From Opitutus sp. GAS368 (GTDB taxonomy: Bacteria > Verrucomicrobiota > Verrucomicrobiia > Opitutales > Opitutaceae): DNA of 64,000 bases. Positions within the stretch are counted from its first letter, which is position 1, and every line of letters begins with the position of its first letter. The stretch lies in the NCBI RefSeq assembly GCF_900104925.1, contig NZ_LT629735.1:3331001-3395000 (forward strand), written 5' to 3'. Shown here one piece after another: positions 17,643-25,966 of this stretch. The notes below the pieces were generated by a model that did no database searches, had not been told where the DNA came from, and saw nothing but the letters and a program-made list of their open reading frames with translations. Made by a program: the position numbers and the translations under genes.

Positions 17643-18791
17643 ATGCCCACTGAAATCGCCCCGGCCATCCGAGTGGAGACCACGATCTACGAGCAAATCA
17701 CCGCGCGCGGCGTGTCCCGCCGCGAGTTCCTGCAGTTCTGCGCCTGGATGGGTGCCTGTATCGGCGTCCAAGCCTCCGGCGTCGAGAAAATCGTCAAGGC
17801 GCTCGAGACGCGGAAACGGATCCCGGTCATCTGGCTCCATTTTCAGGAGTGCACCTGCTGCAGCGAATCTTTCCTGCGCAGCTCGCACCCGATCGTCGCG
17901 GACATCCTCCTCGACAAGATCTCGCTCGATTACACCGAGACGCTGATGGCCGCCTCCGGCCACCAAGCCGAGGCAGCGCTGCAGGACACCATCGCGAAAT
18001 ACAAGGGCGAGTATCTCCTCTGCATCGAGGGCTCCGTGCCGATGGGCGAGGACGGCGTCTATTGCTGCATCGGGGGCAAGACGGCGAAGAGCATTGCCGA
18101 GGAGGTCGCGGAGCACGCCAAGGCCGTCATCGCCTGGGGCAACTGCGCCTGCTCCGGCTGCGTGCAGGCCGCCAAGCCCAACCCGACCCAGGCCATGCCG
18201 ATCAAGCGGATCATCGCCGGCAAGCCCATCATCAACGTCCAGGGCTGCCCGCCCATCGCCGAGGTCATGGCCGGCGTGCTCGTGCACCTGCTGACCTTCG
18301 ACACCATCCCGCAGCTCGACAATCTCGGCCGCCCGAAGGCCTTCTATTCCCGCCGCGTCCACGACACCTGCTACCGCCGGCCCAACTATGACGCGGGCCT
18401 CTTCGTCGAGAGCTTCGACGACGAGAACGCGCGCAAGGGCTACTGCCTCTACAAGGTCGGTTGCAAGGGCCCGACCACCTACAACTCGTGCGGCACGATC
18501 CGCTGGAATGGCGGCGTCAGCTTTCCGATCCAGTCCGGCCACCCGTGCATCGGCTGTTCCGAGTCGAATTTCTGGGACAACGGGCCGTTCTATCAACGCC
18601 TGCCCAACTTCCCCGGCTTCGGCATCGAGGCGACCGCCGACCAGCTCGGCGCCGTGGCCGCCGGGGCCGCCGTGGTGGGTGCCGCCGCGCACGCCGTCAT
18701 GACCAACTTCCGCAAGCGCGCCGAGATCGGCGAGCAAGCCGGCGAGAACGCCGAGCAGGCCGAGAAAACCGAACAGCCGCCCCAACCTTAA
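17643..18791 (+). CDS. hyaA: [NiFe]-hydrogenase small subunit, membrane-bound group 1, oxygen-tolerant type
   Basis: The 382-residue precursor has a twin-arginine signal (SRREFLQF, residues 25-32). The proximal-cluster region reads ECTCC (Cys70, 72, 73) and WGNCACSGC (Cys168 and Cys173), with Cys202 in QGCPP. The second and last extra cysteines (72 and 173) are those that make the [4Fe-3S] cluster of oxygen-tolerant hydrogenases such as E. coli Hyd-1. Medial and distal cluster motifs [11 protein letters not shown] and HPCIGCSE follow. A C-terminal hydrophobic segment (about 327-348) with a His anchors it to the membrane next to the cytochrome b. It carries electrons from the NiFe site to the cytochrome b subunit. 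Confidence 0.95.
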   Translation: MPTEIAPAIRVETTIYEQITARGVSRREFLQFCAWMGACIGVQASGVEKIVKALETRKRIPVIWLHFQECTCCSESFLRSSHPIVADILLDKISLDYTETLMAASGHQAEAALQDTIAKYKGEYLLCIEGSVPMGEDGVYCCIGGKTAKSIAEEVAEHAKAVIAWGNCACSGCVQAAKPNPTQAMPIKRIIAGKPIINVQGCPPIAEVMAGVLVHLLTFDTIPQLDNLGRPKAFYSRRVHDTCYRRPNYDAGLFVESFDDENARKGYCLYKVGCKGPTTYNSCGTIRWNGGVSFPIQSGHPCIGCSESNFWDNGPFYQRLPNFPGFGIEATADQLGAVAAGAAVVGAAAHAVMTNFRKRAEIGEQAGENAEQAEKTEQPPQP

Positions 18792-18806
18792 ATCAATCCC
18801 CGCCTC

Positions 18807-20531
18807 ATGAGCACGAGCACCCGCATTGTCGTCGACCCTGTCACCCGCATCGAAGGCCACCTCCGCATCGAGGCCGAAATCAAGGATGGCAGGATCATCG
18901 ACGCCTGGAGCGCCGGCACCATGGTGCGCGGCCTGGAAATCATCCTCAAGGGCCGTGACCCGCGCGACGCCTGGGCGTTCTGCGAGCGCGTCTGCGGCGT
19001 GTGCACCACCGTGCACGCGCTCGCGTCCGTGCGCGCCGTCGAGGACGCCATTGACGTCAAGGTCCCGCCCAACGCCGAGCTGATCCGCAACATCATGTTC
19101 TGCACGCAATACATGCAGGACCACGTCGTGCATTTCTACCACCTGCACGCCCTCGACTGGGTGGACGTCGTCAGCGCCCTCAAGGCCGACCCGGTCGCCA
19201 CCTCTGTGCTCGCGCAGGGCGTGTCGAAGTGGCCGAAGAGTTCGCCGGGCTACTTCAAGGACATCCAGACGCGCCTGACGAAGTTCGTCGAGAGCGGCCA
19301 GCTTGGCATCTTTGCCAACGGCTACTGGGGCCATCCCGCCTTCAAGCTTCCGCCCGAGGCCAACCTCATGGCCGTCGCCCACTACCTCGAGGCCCTCGAG
19401 TGGCAGAAGGAGATCGTCAAGGTCCACACCATCTTCGGCGGGAAAAACCCGCATCCCAATTACCTGGTCGGCGGCATGCCGTGCTCGATCAACATCAACG
19501 AGGCCAACGCCATCAACGCGGAGCGCCTTGCCATGGTCGGGGATCTGCTCAAGCAGGGCCAGCAATTCATCGAGCAGGTCTACGTCCCTGATGTCCTGGC
19601 CGTCGCGCCCTTCTACCTCGACTGGGCCGGCATCGGCGGCGGGTTGGAGAATTATCTCTGCTACGGCGACCTGCCGACCAACGGCTTCAACGACGTCAGC
19701 AGCTACAAGTTCCCGCGCGGCGCCATCCTCGGCCGCGACCTGTCCACCATCCACGCCGTCGACCCGCGCGACGACACCGGCATCCAGGAATTCATCGACC
19801 ACTCGTGGTATGAATACGACAACGCCGCCGCCGGCCTCCACCCGTGGAAGGGCGAGACCAAGCTGAAATATTCCGGCCCCAAGCCGCCCTACGCCAACCT
19901 CGACGTCGACGCCAAATACAGCTGGCTCAAGACGCCGCGCTGGAAAGGGCACGCCATGGAGGTCGGCCCGCTCGCGCGGATGCTCGTCGGCTACGCCGCC
20001 GGCACCCCCGAGATCAAGGACGCCGTGACCGAGACCCTCGCGGCTCTCCAAGCCCCCGCCACCGTGCTTTTCTCCACGCTCGGCCGCACCGCGGCCCGCG
20101 CGATCGAGTCACGCCTCGCGGCGCGCTGGGGTCTGGAGTTTTACGACCAGCTGCTCGCCAACATCAAGGCGGGTGACACCCGCACCTTCACGCGTGACAA
20201 GTGGGAGCCGGCCACCTGGCCGACGACCTGCAAGGGCGTCGGCACCAGCGAGGCGCCGCGCGGCGCGCTGGCGCACTGGATCGTCATCAACGACAGGAAA
20301 ATCGCCAACTACCAGCTGGTCGTCCCGAGCACCTGGAACGCCTCGCCCCGCGACGCCAAGGGCCAGCGCTCGGCCTACGAGGCCGCGCTCATCGGCACCC
20401 CGGTGCACGATCCGCAGCAGCCCCTCGAGATCATCCGCACCATCCACTCGTTCGACCCCTGCCTCGCCTGCGCCGTCCACCTTTACGAGGACAGGAAGGA
20501 AATCGCGCGGCACGAGCTGGTGGTCAACTGA
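18807..20531 (+). CDS. hyaB: [NiFe]-hydrogenase large subunit
   Basis: The 574-residue protein starts with VDPVTRIEGHLRIE and has both nickel-binding motifs: RVCGVCTTVH (Cys63, Cys66, His70) and DPCLACAVH (Cys552, Cys555, His558). The 16 residues after His558 form the C-terminal peptide removed by the maturation protease. Length fits group 1 uptake hydrogenases. It oxidises H2 in the periplasm, exported with the small subunit by the Tat path. It lies 15 bases after the small-subunit gene. Confidence 0.97.
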   Translation: MSTSTRIVVDPVTRIEGHLRIEAEIKDGRIIDAWSAGTMVRGLEIILKGRDPRDAWAFCERVCGVCTTVHALASVRAVEDAIDVKVPPNAELIRNIMFCTQYMQDHVVHFYHLHALDWVDVVSALKADPVATSVLAQGVSKWPKSSPGYFKDIQTRLTKFVESGQLGIFANGYWGHPAFKLPPEANLMAVAHYLEALEWQKEIVKVHTIFGGKNPHPNYLVGGMPCSININEANAINAERLAMVGDLLKQGQQFIEQVYVPDVLAVAPFYLDWAGIGGGLENYLCYGDLPTNGFNDVSSYKFPRGAILGRDLSTIHAVDPRDDTGIQEFIDHSWYEYDNAAAGLHPWKGETKLKYSGPKPPYANLDVDAKYSWLKTPRWKGHAMEVGPLARMLVGYAAGTPEIKDAVTETLAALQAPATVLFSTLGRTAARAIESRLAARWGLEFYDQLLANIKAGDTRTFTRDKWEPATWPTTCKGVGTSEAPRGALAHWIVINDRKIANYQLVVPSTWNASPRDAKGQRSAYEAALIGTPVHDPQQPLEIIRTIHSFDPCLACAVHLYEDRKEIARHELVVN

Positions 20532-20547
20532 CCCGGAGGCCCGCCCC

Positions 20548-21312
20548 ATGAACGCCTCCCATGATTACCAACGCGTCTATGTCTGGGAACAGCCGGTGCG
20601 CTGGTTCCACTGGATCAACGCCGCCAGCATCACCGCGCTCGGCGTCACCGGCTGGCTGATCGCGCACCCGCCGGGCCTGCTCAATTCCGGCGAGGCCTCG
20701 GGCAGTTTTTGGTTTGGCTGGGTGCGCTTCGTGCACTTCGCCGTGGGCTATGTGTTCCTGGCGAATTTCGTCTTCCGGATCTACTGGGCCTTCGCCGGCA
20801 ACAAATACGCCAGCTGGCGGAATTTTCTGCCGCTGCGGAAGACGCAGATCCGCCAGGTCTGGAACGTGCTCAAGGTCGACATCCTGCAGTCGAGCGACCA
20901 GCCCGTGCACACGCTTGGCCACAACTCGGTGGCTTATTTCACGTATGCGGTCACCGGCCTGCTGACGGTCTTCCAGATCGCGTCCGGCTTCGCGCTCTAC
21001 GCCTCGATGAGCTCGTCGCCCTTCCCGCAGCTGTTCGCCTGGCTCGTGCCGCTCTTCGGCAGCGAGCAGAACCTGCGTCTCTTCCACTTCGCGGCGCTGT
21101 GGGCCTTCATCGTCTTCACGGTCATCCATGTCTACCTCGTATTCTACCACGACTACGTCGAGGGCCACGGCGTGCTGTCGTCCATCGTCGGCGGCTGGAA
21201 GTTCATGGAGAAGCACAAGATTGCGGACGCGGAAGCCACCGGCCTGTCGGGGCTGCCCGCCCGGCAAAAGGAACCGGTCACACCGCCGGCGAACCCCAAA
21301 CCCATCCTTTGA
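20548..21312 (+). CDS. hyaC: Hydrogenase cytochrome b subunit
   Basis: The 254-residue membrane protein has four hydrophobic segments and histidines in the places used for the two b haems (RWFHWINAA, TLGHNSVAY, LFHFAALWAF, VIHVYLVFYHDYV). It matches the Ni/Fe-hydrogenase b-type cytochrome family. It passes electrons from the small subunit into the quinone pool, so the enzyme is a respiratory uptake hydrogenase. It lies 16 bases after the large subunit. Confidence 0.93.
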   Translation: MNASHDYQRVYVWEQPVRWFHWINAASITALGVTGWLIAHPPGLLNSGEASGSFWFGWVRFVHFAVGYVFLANFVFRIYWAFAGNKYASWRNFLPLRKTQIRQVWNVLKVDILQSSDQPVHTLGHNSVAYFTYAVTGLLTVFQIASGFALYASMSSSPFPQLFAWLVPLFGSEQNLRLFHFAALWAFIVFTVIHVYLVFYHDYVEGHGVLSSIVGGWKFMEKHKIADAEATGLSGLPARQKEPVTPPANPKPIL

Positions 21313-21316
21313 TCCC

Positions 21317-21850
21317 ATGCCCGCCCTGATCGATTCCACCCTGGTTGGCGAGGCCAACGCCGCCGCCCCGCAGGGCGCCGCGGGCGACCGCGTGCTGGTG
21401 CTTGGCGTCGGCAACCTGCTCATGGGCGACGAAGGCGTGGGCATTCACGTCCTGCGCCGGCTCGAACGCGAGCGGCCCATCGCCGGCGTGCGCCTCCTCG
21501 ACGGCGGCACCGGCGGGGTCAACCTGCTCACGGAGTTCGACGGCGCGGACGACATCATCATGATCGACGCCACCCGTGACGGCCGGCGGGCCGGCACCAT
21601 CACCTTCCTTCAGCCTGAATTCGTCGGTGACCTTCCGCGTGGGTTGGGAGCCCATGACTTTGGGTTGAAGGATCTCTTTGCCGCGGCCGCCCTGCTGGGC
21701 CGGCTGCCCCGGATCCACCTCTACACCATCGCGGTGGCGGAGGTGAAGCCGATGTGCACCGAACTGTCCGCGGCCGTGGCGGCGGTGGTGCCGGCGGTGG
21801 TGCGGGCGGTCCATACCCACGCCGCCCGGCTGGCGGCCGCCCGAGCATGA
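21317..21850 (+). CDS. hyaD: Hydrogenase maturation protease
   Basis: A 177-residue protein of the HyaD/HybD peptidase family: VLGVGNLLMGDEGVGIHVL (nickel-binding Glu in DEGVG), DGGTGGVNLL, MIDATRDG (Asp) and the His in GAHDFGLKDL. It trims the C-terminal peptide of the large subunit once nickel is in place. An N-terminal extension of about 24 residues precedes the usual start of the family. It begins 4 bases after the cytochrome b stop. Confidence 0.94.
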   Translation: MPALIDSTLVGEANAAAPQGAAGDRVLVLGVGNLLMGDEGVGIHVLRRLERERPIAGVRLLDGGTGGVNLLTEFDGADDIIMIDATRDGRRAGTITFLQPEFVGDLPRGLGAHDFGLKDLFAAAALLGRLPRIHLYTIAVAEVKPMCTELSAAVAAVVPAVVRAVHTHAARLAAARA

Positions 21851-22548
21851 TCCCCGAATTTCACGCCCACACACTCGGAGCCCCGCAAATGTCCGTGCTG
21901 CTGCTCGGCACCGCGGGGGTCGCCATCCTGCACACGCTGGCCGGACCGGATCATTACCTGCCGTTCATCGTCATGGGCAAGGCCCGCCGCTGGTCGGTGG
22001 CGCGCACCACGTTCTGGACGGCCCTCTGCGGCCTCGGGCATGTCGGCAGCTCCGTCGGGCTCGCGCTGCTCGGCGTGACGCTCGGCTACGGCCTGGAGCG
22101 AGTGCAGTTCATCGAGGGTTTCCGCGGCAACCTCGCCGCGTGGGCCATGATCGCCTTCGGGCTCGTCTACCTGGTGTGGGGCCTGAAGCGCGCCGCACGG
22201 CATCAGCCGCACGTCCACGGGCCCGGCCCCGATCCCGCGCATGCGCCCGGCGAGGCGGAGGGCTTCCGGCTCACCCCGTGGATCCTCTTCACGATTTTCA
22301 TCTTCGGCCCCTGCGAGACGATGATCCCGCTGGTGATGTATCCCGCCGCCCGCGGCAGCTGGTCCGATGTCTGGACGGTGGTCATCAGCTTCAGCGTGCT
22401 GACCATCGGCACGATGCTCGCCGTGGTGCTGCTCGCCCTGCAGGGCATCCGGCTGCTCCCGGAGCTGAGGCTGAGCCGCTACAGCCACGCACTGGCCGGC
22501 GGCACGGTCCTGCTCGCGGGCTGCGCGATCCAGTTCCTCGGGCTGTAG
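21847..22548 (+). CDS. NicO/UreH-like membrane protein, probable nickel transporter
   Basis: The 233-residue protein has about six hydrophobic segments. The first carries HTLAGPDHYLPF (His29, Asp35, His36), similar to the metal-binding histidine/aspartate signature in the first helix of NicO/RcnA and UreH-type carriers. A hydrophilic loop has HQPHVHGPGPDPAH, a further metal-ligand patch. Its start overlaps the stop of the protease (ATGA), so it is the last gene of the hydrogenase operon. Nickel supply for HypA/HypB is the likely role; the metal and direction of transport are inferred. Confidence 0.75.
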   Translation: MIPEFHAHTLGAPQMSVLLLGTAGVAILHTLAGPDHYLPFIVMGKARRWSVARTTFWTALCGLGHVGSSVGLALLGVTLGYGLERVQFIEGFRGNLAAWAMIAFGLVYLVWGLKRAARHQPHVHGPGPDPAHAPGEAEGFRLTPWILFTIFIFGPCETMIPLVMYPAARGSWSDVWTVVISFSVLTIGTMLAVVLLALQGIRLLPELRLSRYSHALAGGTVLLAGCAIQFLGL

Positions 22549-22643
22549 GCCCGCTTGTGCATTCCTTGCGGAGTGCTGTGCATTATTTGGCGTGGAGGGC
22601 CCGGGCGCTTGCGGCGGACCGGGCCGGGGCCTACGGGATAGGC

Positions 22644-23537
22644 ATGCCCGTTTCCCTCGCTCTCCGCCCGCCGCGCCCGCTGGTCGAGCAGCTCCGCCGG
22701 TCGCAGATCTATCGCGACTACGAGAAGGCGTTTCGCGAGACCACGGGCCTGCCGCTGGCGCTGCGCGGTCGCGGGAGTTTCAACCTGCCTCATCACGGCG
22801 ACCCGAATGAAAATCCCTTCTGCGCCCTGATGGCGGGCACAAACCACACCTGCGCGTCCTGCCTGCAGCTGCAGCAGCGGGTCGAGGAGGCGACGACGGT
22901 CGAGCCGCAGACCCTGCAGTGTGCGGCCGGGTTGTCGGACTCGGCCGTGCCGGTGCGCGTTGGCGAGGAGCTCGTCGCTTTCTTGCAAACCGGCCAGGTG
23001 CTGCTGCGCAAGCCGACCGCCGCCCAACTACGCAAGCTGACGGGACTGTTGGCGCGGTTCGGCGTCGAGGCGGACCTGCCGCAGTTCGCGGCCGCCTACG
23101 GGCGGAGCCGCGTGGTCCCGCCCAAGCAATACCAGTCCATCCTCCAGCTCCTCACCATTTTTGCCCAGCACCTCGGCGCGCTCAGCAACCAGCTCGCGGT
23201 GCAGGAGGAGGCGCGCGAGGCGCCCGCGATCGGCCGGGCCCGGGCCTACATCACGGAACACCACGCCGCGGAGATGTCGCTCACGCAGGTCGCCACGGCC
23301 GTCAACATGAGCGCCTTTTATTTCTGCAAGAGCTTCCGCAAGGCGACCGGCCTGACGTTCACCGATTACGTGGCCCGCGTGCGGGTGGAGAAGGTCAAGG
23401 AGTTGCTGCTCAACCCCAACAAGCGCGTGAGCGAGGCCGCCTACGAGGCCGGGTTCCAGTCGCTCTCGCAGTTCAACCGGGTCTTCCGCCGCGTCGCCGG
23501 CGAACCGCCCTCGGCCTATCGTGGGAAGCTCGGCTAG
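22644..23537 (+). CDS. PocR-domain AraC-family transcriptional regulator
   Basis: The 297-residue protein has an N-terminal PocR-like sensory domain (about residues 12-180) with the cysteine pattern CALMAGTNHTCASC, then a C-terminal AraC helix-turn-helix pair (about 195-297: LTQVATAVNMSAFYFCKSFR and RVSEAAYEAGFQSLSQFNRV). PocR domains sense small ligands, often in anaerobic carbon pathways. It follows the hydrogenase operon by 95 bases. A close paralogue lies at 25954-26919. It converges with the next gene by a four-base overlap. Confidence 0.9.
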   Translation: MPVSLALRPPRPLVEQLRRSQIYRDYEKAFRETTGLPLALRGRGSFNLPHHGDPNENPFCALMAGTNHTCASCLQLQQRVEEATTVEPQTLQCAAGLSDSAVPVRVGEELVAFLQTGQVLLRKPTAAQLRKLTGLLARFGVEADLPQFAAAYGRSRVVPPKQYQSILQLLTIFAQHLGALSNQLAVQEEAREAPAIGRARAYITEHHAAEMSLTQVATAVNMSAFYFCKSFRKATGLTFTDYVARVRVEKVKELLLNPNKRVSEAAYEAGFQSLSQFNRVFRRVAGEPPSAYRGKLG

Positions 23538-24007
23538 GGGTGGGCCTGGTGCGCGTGGTGCGCGGGCCCGGCCGGCGACGTTTGACGGTGCGCCCGGGGG
23601 CGGGACTGGCAGACGGCGCAGAAGGACTCGATCTCCCGGCGGGCGATGTGATCCAATACCTGCTCCAAACAGGCCAGGGCCTCGTCGCGGGCCGCATGGC
23701 TCAGTCCCGGCGTCGCGACCTGCACGTCAATCAGGGCCGCGCGCAGCGCCTGCCGGCCGGCGTCCAGATACGCGAGCCAGGGATTCAGGCCGCAGGGGCA
23801 CTGCGGTGCGTAGGCATGGGGATGGGCGCGCGACGACCAGAGTGCCAGGTCCCGGAAAATCTCCTCCAGGCTCCGGTCCAGCAAGTGCACCAAGGTGTCC
23901 GGGTTCGCCAGGGGCGAGGACGGCCGCTCGAGCCGCAACAGGGCTTCCCAGTTGAGGCGGATGTCGCGGCGCTGGGCCGAGAGGGCCTGGAGCATGGCGG
24001 TTTCCAC
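23534..24007 (-). CDS. Uncharacterised protein with Cys pairs and His-rich tail
   Basis: I do not recognise this 157-residue protein. It is largely helical, without a signal peptide or membrane segment. It contains CPCG (about residues 71-74) and CAVC (about 130-133), and a tail with several histidines (HRQTSPAGPAHHAHQAHP). Such a tail and cysteine pairs would allow metal binding. The start is GTG at 24005-24007, or the ATG at 23993-23995 four codons later. It sits in the hydrogenase region, which makes a metal-related role conceivable but unproven. Confidence 0.6.
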   Translation of the reverse strand: METAMLQALSAQRRDIRLNWEALLRLERPSSPLANPDTLVHLLDRSLEEIFRDLALWSSRAHPHAYAPQCPCGLNPWLAYLDAGRQALRAALIDVQVATPGLSHAARDEALACLEQVLDHIARREIESFCAVCQSRPRAHRQTSPAGPAHHAHQAHP

Positions 24008-24098
24008 TCCGCCAGCTTACGACCAAAGGGCCGGGGCGGCTCACCGTCCCTTGGCATTAGTTGGCTGTCATTTGGTGCGCATGGATTGCGCGGCCGCC

Positions 24099-25397
24099 TC
24101 ACGCCGCCGGCCGCAGCAGGCGCAGGTCGCGCTGGAGCTCGGCGCGGAAGTCCGGGTGCGCGATCGAGATCAGGTCCGCCGCGCGCTCGCGCAGCGTCCG
24201 GCCATGAAGGTTCACGGCGCCATATTCCGTGACCACCCAGTGCACGTGTCCGCGGGTGGTCACGACCCCGGCGCCGGCCGCCAGCTGAAAGGTGATGCGC
24301 GATACACGGCCACCCGCGGCGGTGGCGGGCAGCGCAATGATGGGCTTGCCGCCGGGGGACAGCGCGGCGCCGCGGATGAAATCCATCTGCCCGCCGATCC
24401 CGGAATAGATGCGGTGGCCGATCGAGTCGGCGCAGACCTGGCCGGTCAGGTCGATCTGGATGGCCGAGTTGATGGCCACCACCTTCGGGTTGCGGCGGAT
24501 GACGGCGGTGTCGTTCGTCCAGTCACAGGGGTAGAAGGCCACCTGTGGGTTGTCGTGGACGAAGTCGAACAGCCGTCGCGTGCCGTTGATGAAGCTGGTG
24601 ACGATGCGGCCGGTGCCGTTGGCCTTGAGGCGGTTGGTGACGGCGCCGGACTCGACGAGGTCCACCACCCGGTCGGAGAACATCTCCGTGTGGATGCCGA
24701 GGTCATGCTTGCCTTGCAGGCGGGCCAGCACCGCGTTGGGGATGCCGCCGATGCCCATCTGCAGGGTCGAGCCATCCTCGATCAGCCCGGCGACGAGCTC
24801 GCCGATGCGGGCTTCGACCGGCGTTTCCGGTGCGGCCGGGTGCTCGAGCAGCGGCCGGTCGGTGACGGTGAAGGCGGCGATGCGGGCGAGGGGCAGGACG
24901 TTGTTCCCGTGGGTGCGCGGCATCTGCGCATTGATCTCGGCGATGATGATCCGCGCGGTACCGGCGGCAGCCATGGCCGCGTCGCACGAGGTCCCGAGCG
25001 AACACATGCCGTGGGCATCGGGCGGCGACACCTGGAGCACGGCCACGTCGAGCGGCACCTGGCCGCTCAGGAACAAGGCGGGAATATCGGACAGGAAGAT
25101 GGGGACGAAATCCGCCCGGTCCTCGGCGACGGCCTGGCGGAGGGCCGCGCCGGTGAAGAGCGACACGGAGCGGAATTCCTTCTCGCGGCCCGGGCCGGCG
25201 AAAGGAGCCGGCCCGGCGGTATGGAGGTGGTAGAGCCGCACGTTTTCCAGGTCGCACCGCGCGCAGAGCGCGTCGATCAGCGGCGTGGGCGTGGCGCAGG
25301 CGCCGTGGATGAAGACGTTCGTGCCGCTGCGGACGAACGCAGTGGCGTCGGCGGCGGAGACGGCGTGGGCTTTCCAGTCGGCGGCGTGGATGGTCAT
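24099..25397 (-). CDS. Acetyl-CoA hydrolase/CoA-transferase family protein
   Basis: The 432-residue protein has both halves of the acetyl-CoA hydrolase/transferase fold (as in 4-hydroxybutyrate CoA-transferase): FIHGACATPTPLIDAL at the N-terminus, VSPPDAHGMCSLGTS, LQMGIGGIPNAVL, EMFSDRVVDLVESG, GIGGQMDFIRGAALSPGG and EYGAVNLHGRTLRERA. It moves CoA between acyl groups in the cytoplasm; the substrate pair cannot be told. Its ATG overlaps the stop of the GNAT gene, and that gene overlaps a PocR/AraC regulator, so all three form one unit. Confidence 0.88.
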   Translation of the reverse strand: MTIHAADWKAHAVSAADATAFVRSGTNVFIHGACATPTPLIDALCARCDLENVRLYHLHTAGPAPFAGPGREKEFRSVSLFTGAALRQAVAEDRADFVPIFLSDIPALFLSGQVPLDVAVLQVSPPDAHGMCSLGTSCDAAMAAAGTARIIIAEINAQMPRTHGNNVLPLARIAAFTVTDRPLLEHPAAPETPVEARIGELVAGLIEDGSTLQMGIGGIPNAVLARLQGKHDLGIHTEMFSDRVVDLVESGAVTNRLKANGTGRIVTSFINGTRRLFDFVHDNPQVAFYPCDWTNDTAVIRRNPKVVAINSAIQIDLTGQVCADSIGHRIYSGIGGQMDFIRGAALSPGGKPIIALPATAAGGRVSRITFQLAAGAGVVTTRGHVHWVVTEYGAVNLHGRTLRERAADLISIAHPDFRAELQRDLRLLRPAA

Positions 25398-25966
25398 GAG
25401 CGAACGGGGGACGCGGGGGAGGGCAGGACCAGGGTGGCGTTCACGAGGGCGATCCCGGGTTCCGGGACGATGGTGAAGCCGTGGCGGCGAAAGATGCCGA
25501 GCATCGCGGCGTTGTGGGTGTTCACCTGGGCCCAGAGGCGCTTCAGTCCGCGGTTCCGGGCCGTGCCGATCAGCTGCTGCAGCAGGGTGGTGCCCAGGCC
25601 CTGGTGGCGCTGGTTCTCCCGGACCACGAAGGCCAGCTCGGCCGTGTCGCCCGCGGCATCGAGGCAATAGCGGCCGACCGCGTGGATCGTCCGGCCGTCG
25701 CGGGAGAAAATGGCGAGGGCGCAGTCGCGGGTCTGGTCGACGCCGACCAGTTCGTGGGCGCGTTCCGTGGTCATGGTGGCGACCAGGCCGCCATAGCGTT
25801 CGTAGATCGTGTCCAAAGTGTGGGAGTGGAAGAACTCCTGCAGGCGGCTTTCATCGCCGGGCGCCAGGGCCCGCAACCGCCGGAGCGCGTCAGCGGTGCC
25901 GGGCGAGCGGCGAGTCGGCTGTTTCGCCGGTGATTTCACGGGGCGCGCCCGGGTCAGGCCGCGCAT
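25394..25966 (-). CDS. GNAT-family N-acetyltransferase
   Basis: A 190-residue protein whose C-terminal half is a GNAT domain: LAFVVRENQRHQGLGTTLLQQL gives the V-x-x-x-x-Q-x-x-G-x-G acetyl-CoA loop (about residues 118-134), followed by NTHNAAMLGIFRRHGF. The N-terminal stretch (residues 1-40) is basic. The region around LQEFFHSHTLDTIYERY resembles GNAT domains that accompany acyl-CoA enzymes and acetylate proteins. The start at 25966 lies within the end of the regulator gene. Protein acetylation linked to the neighbouring CoA-transferase is a guess from context. Confidence 0.8.
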   Translation of the reverse strand: MRGLTRARPVKSPAKQPTRRSPGTADALRRLRALAPGDESRLQEFFHSHTLDTIYERYGGLVATMTTERAHELVGVDQTRDCALAIFSRDGRTIHAVGRYCLDAAGDTAELAFVVRENQRHQGLGTTLLQQLIGTARNRGLKRLWAQVNTHNAAMLGIFRRHGFTIVPEPGIALVNATLVLPSPASPVRS

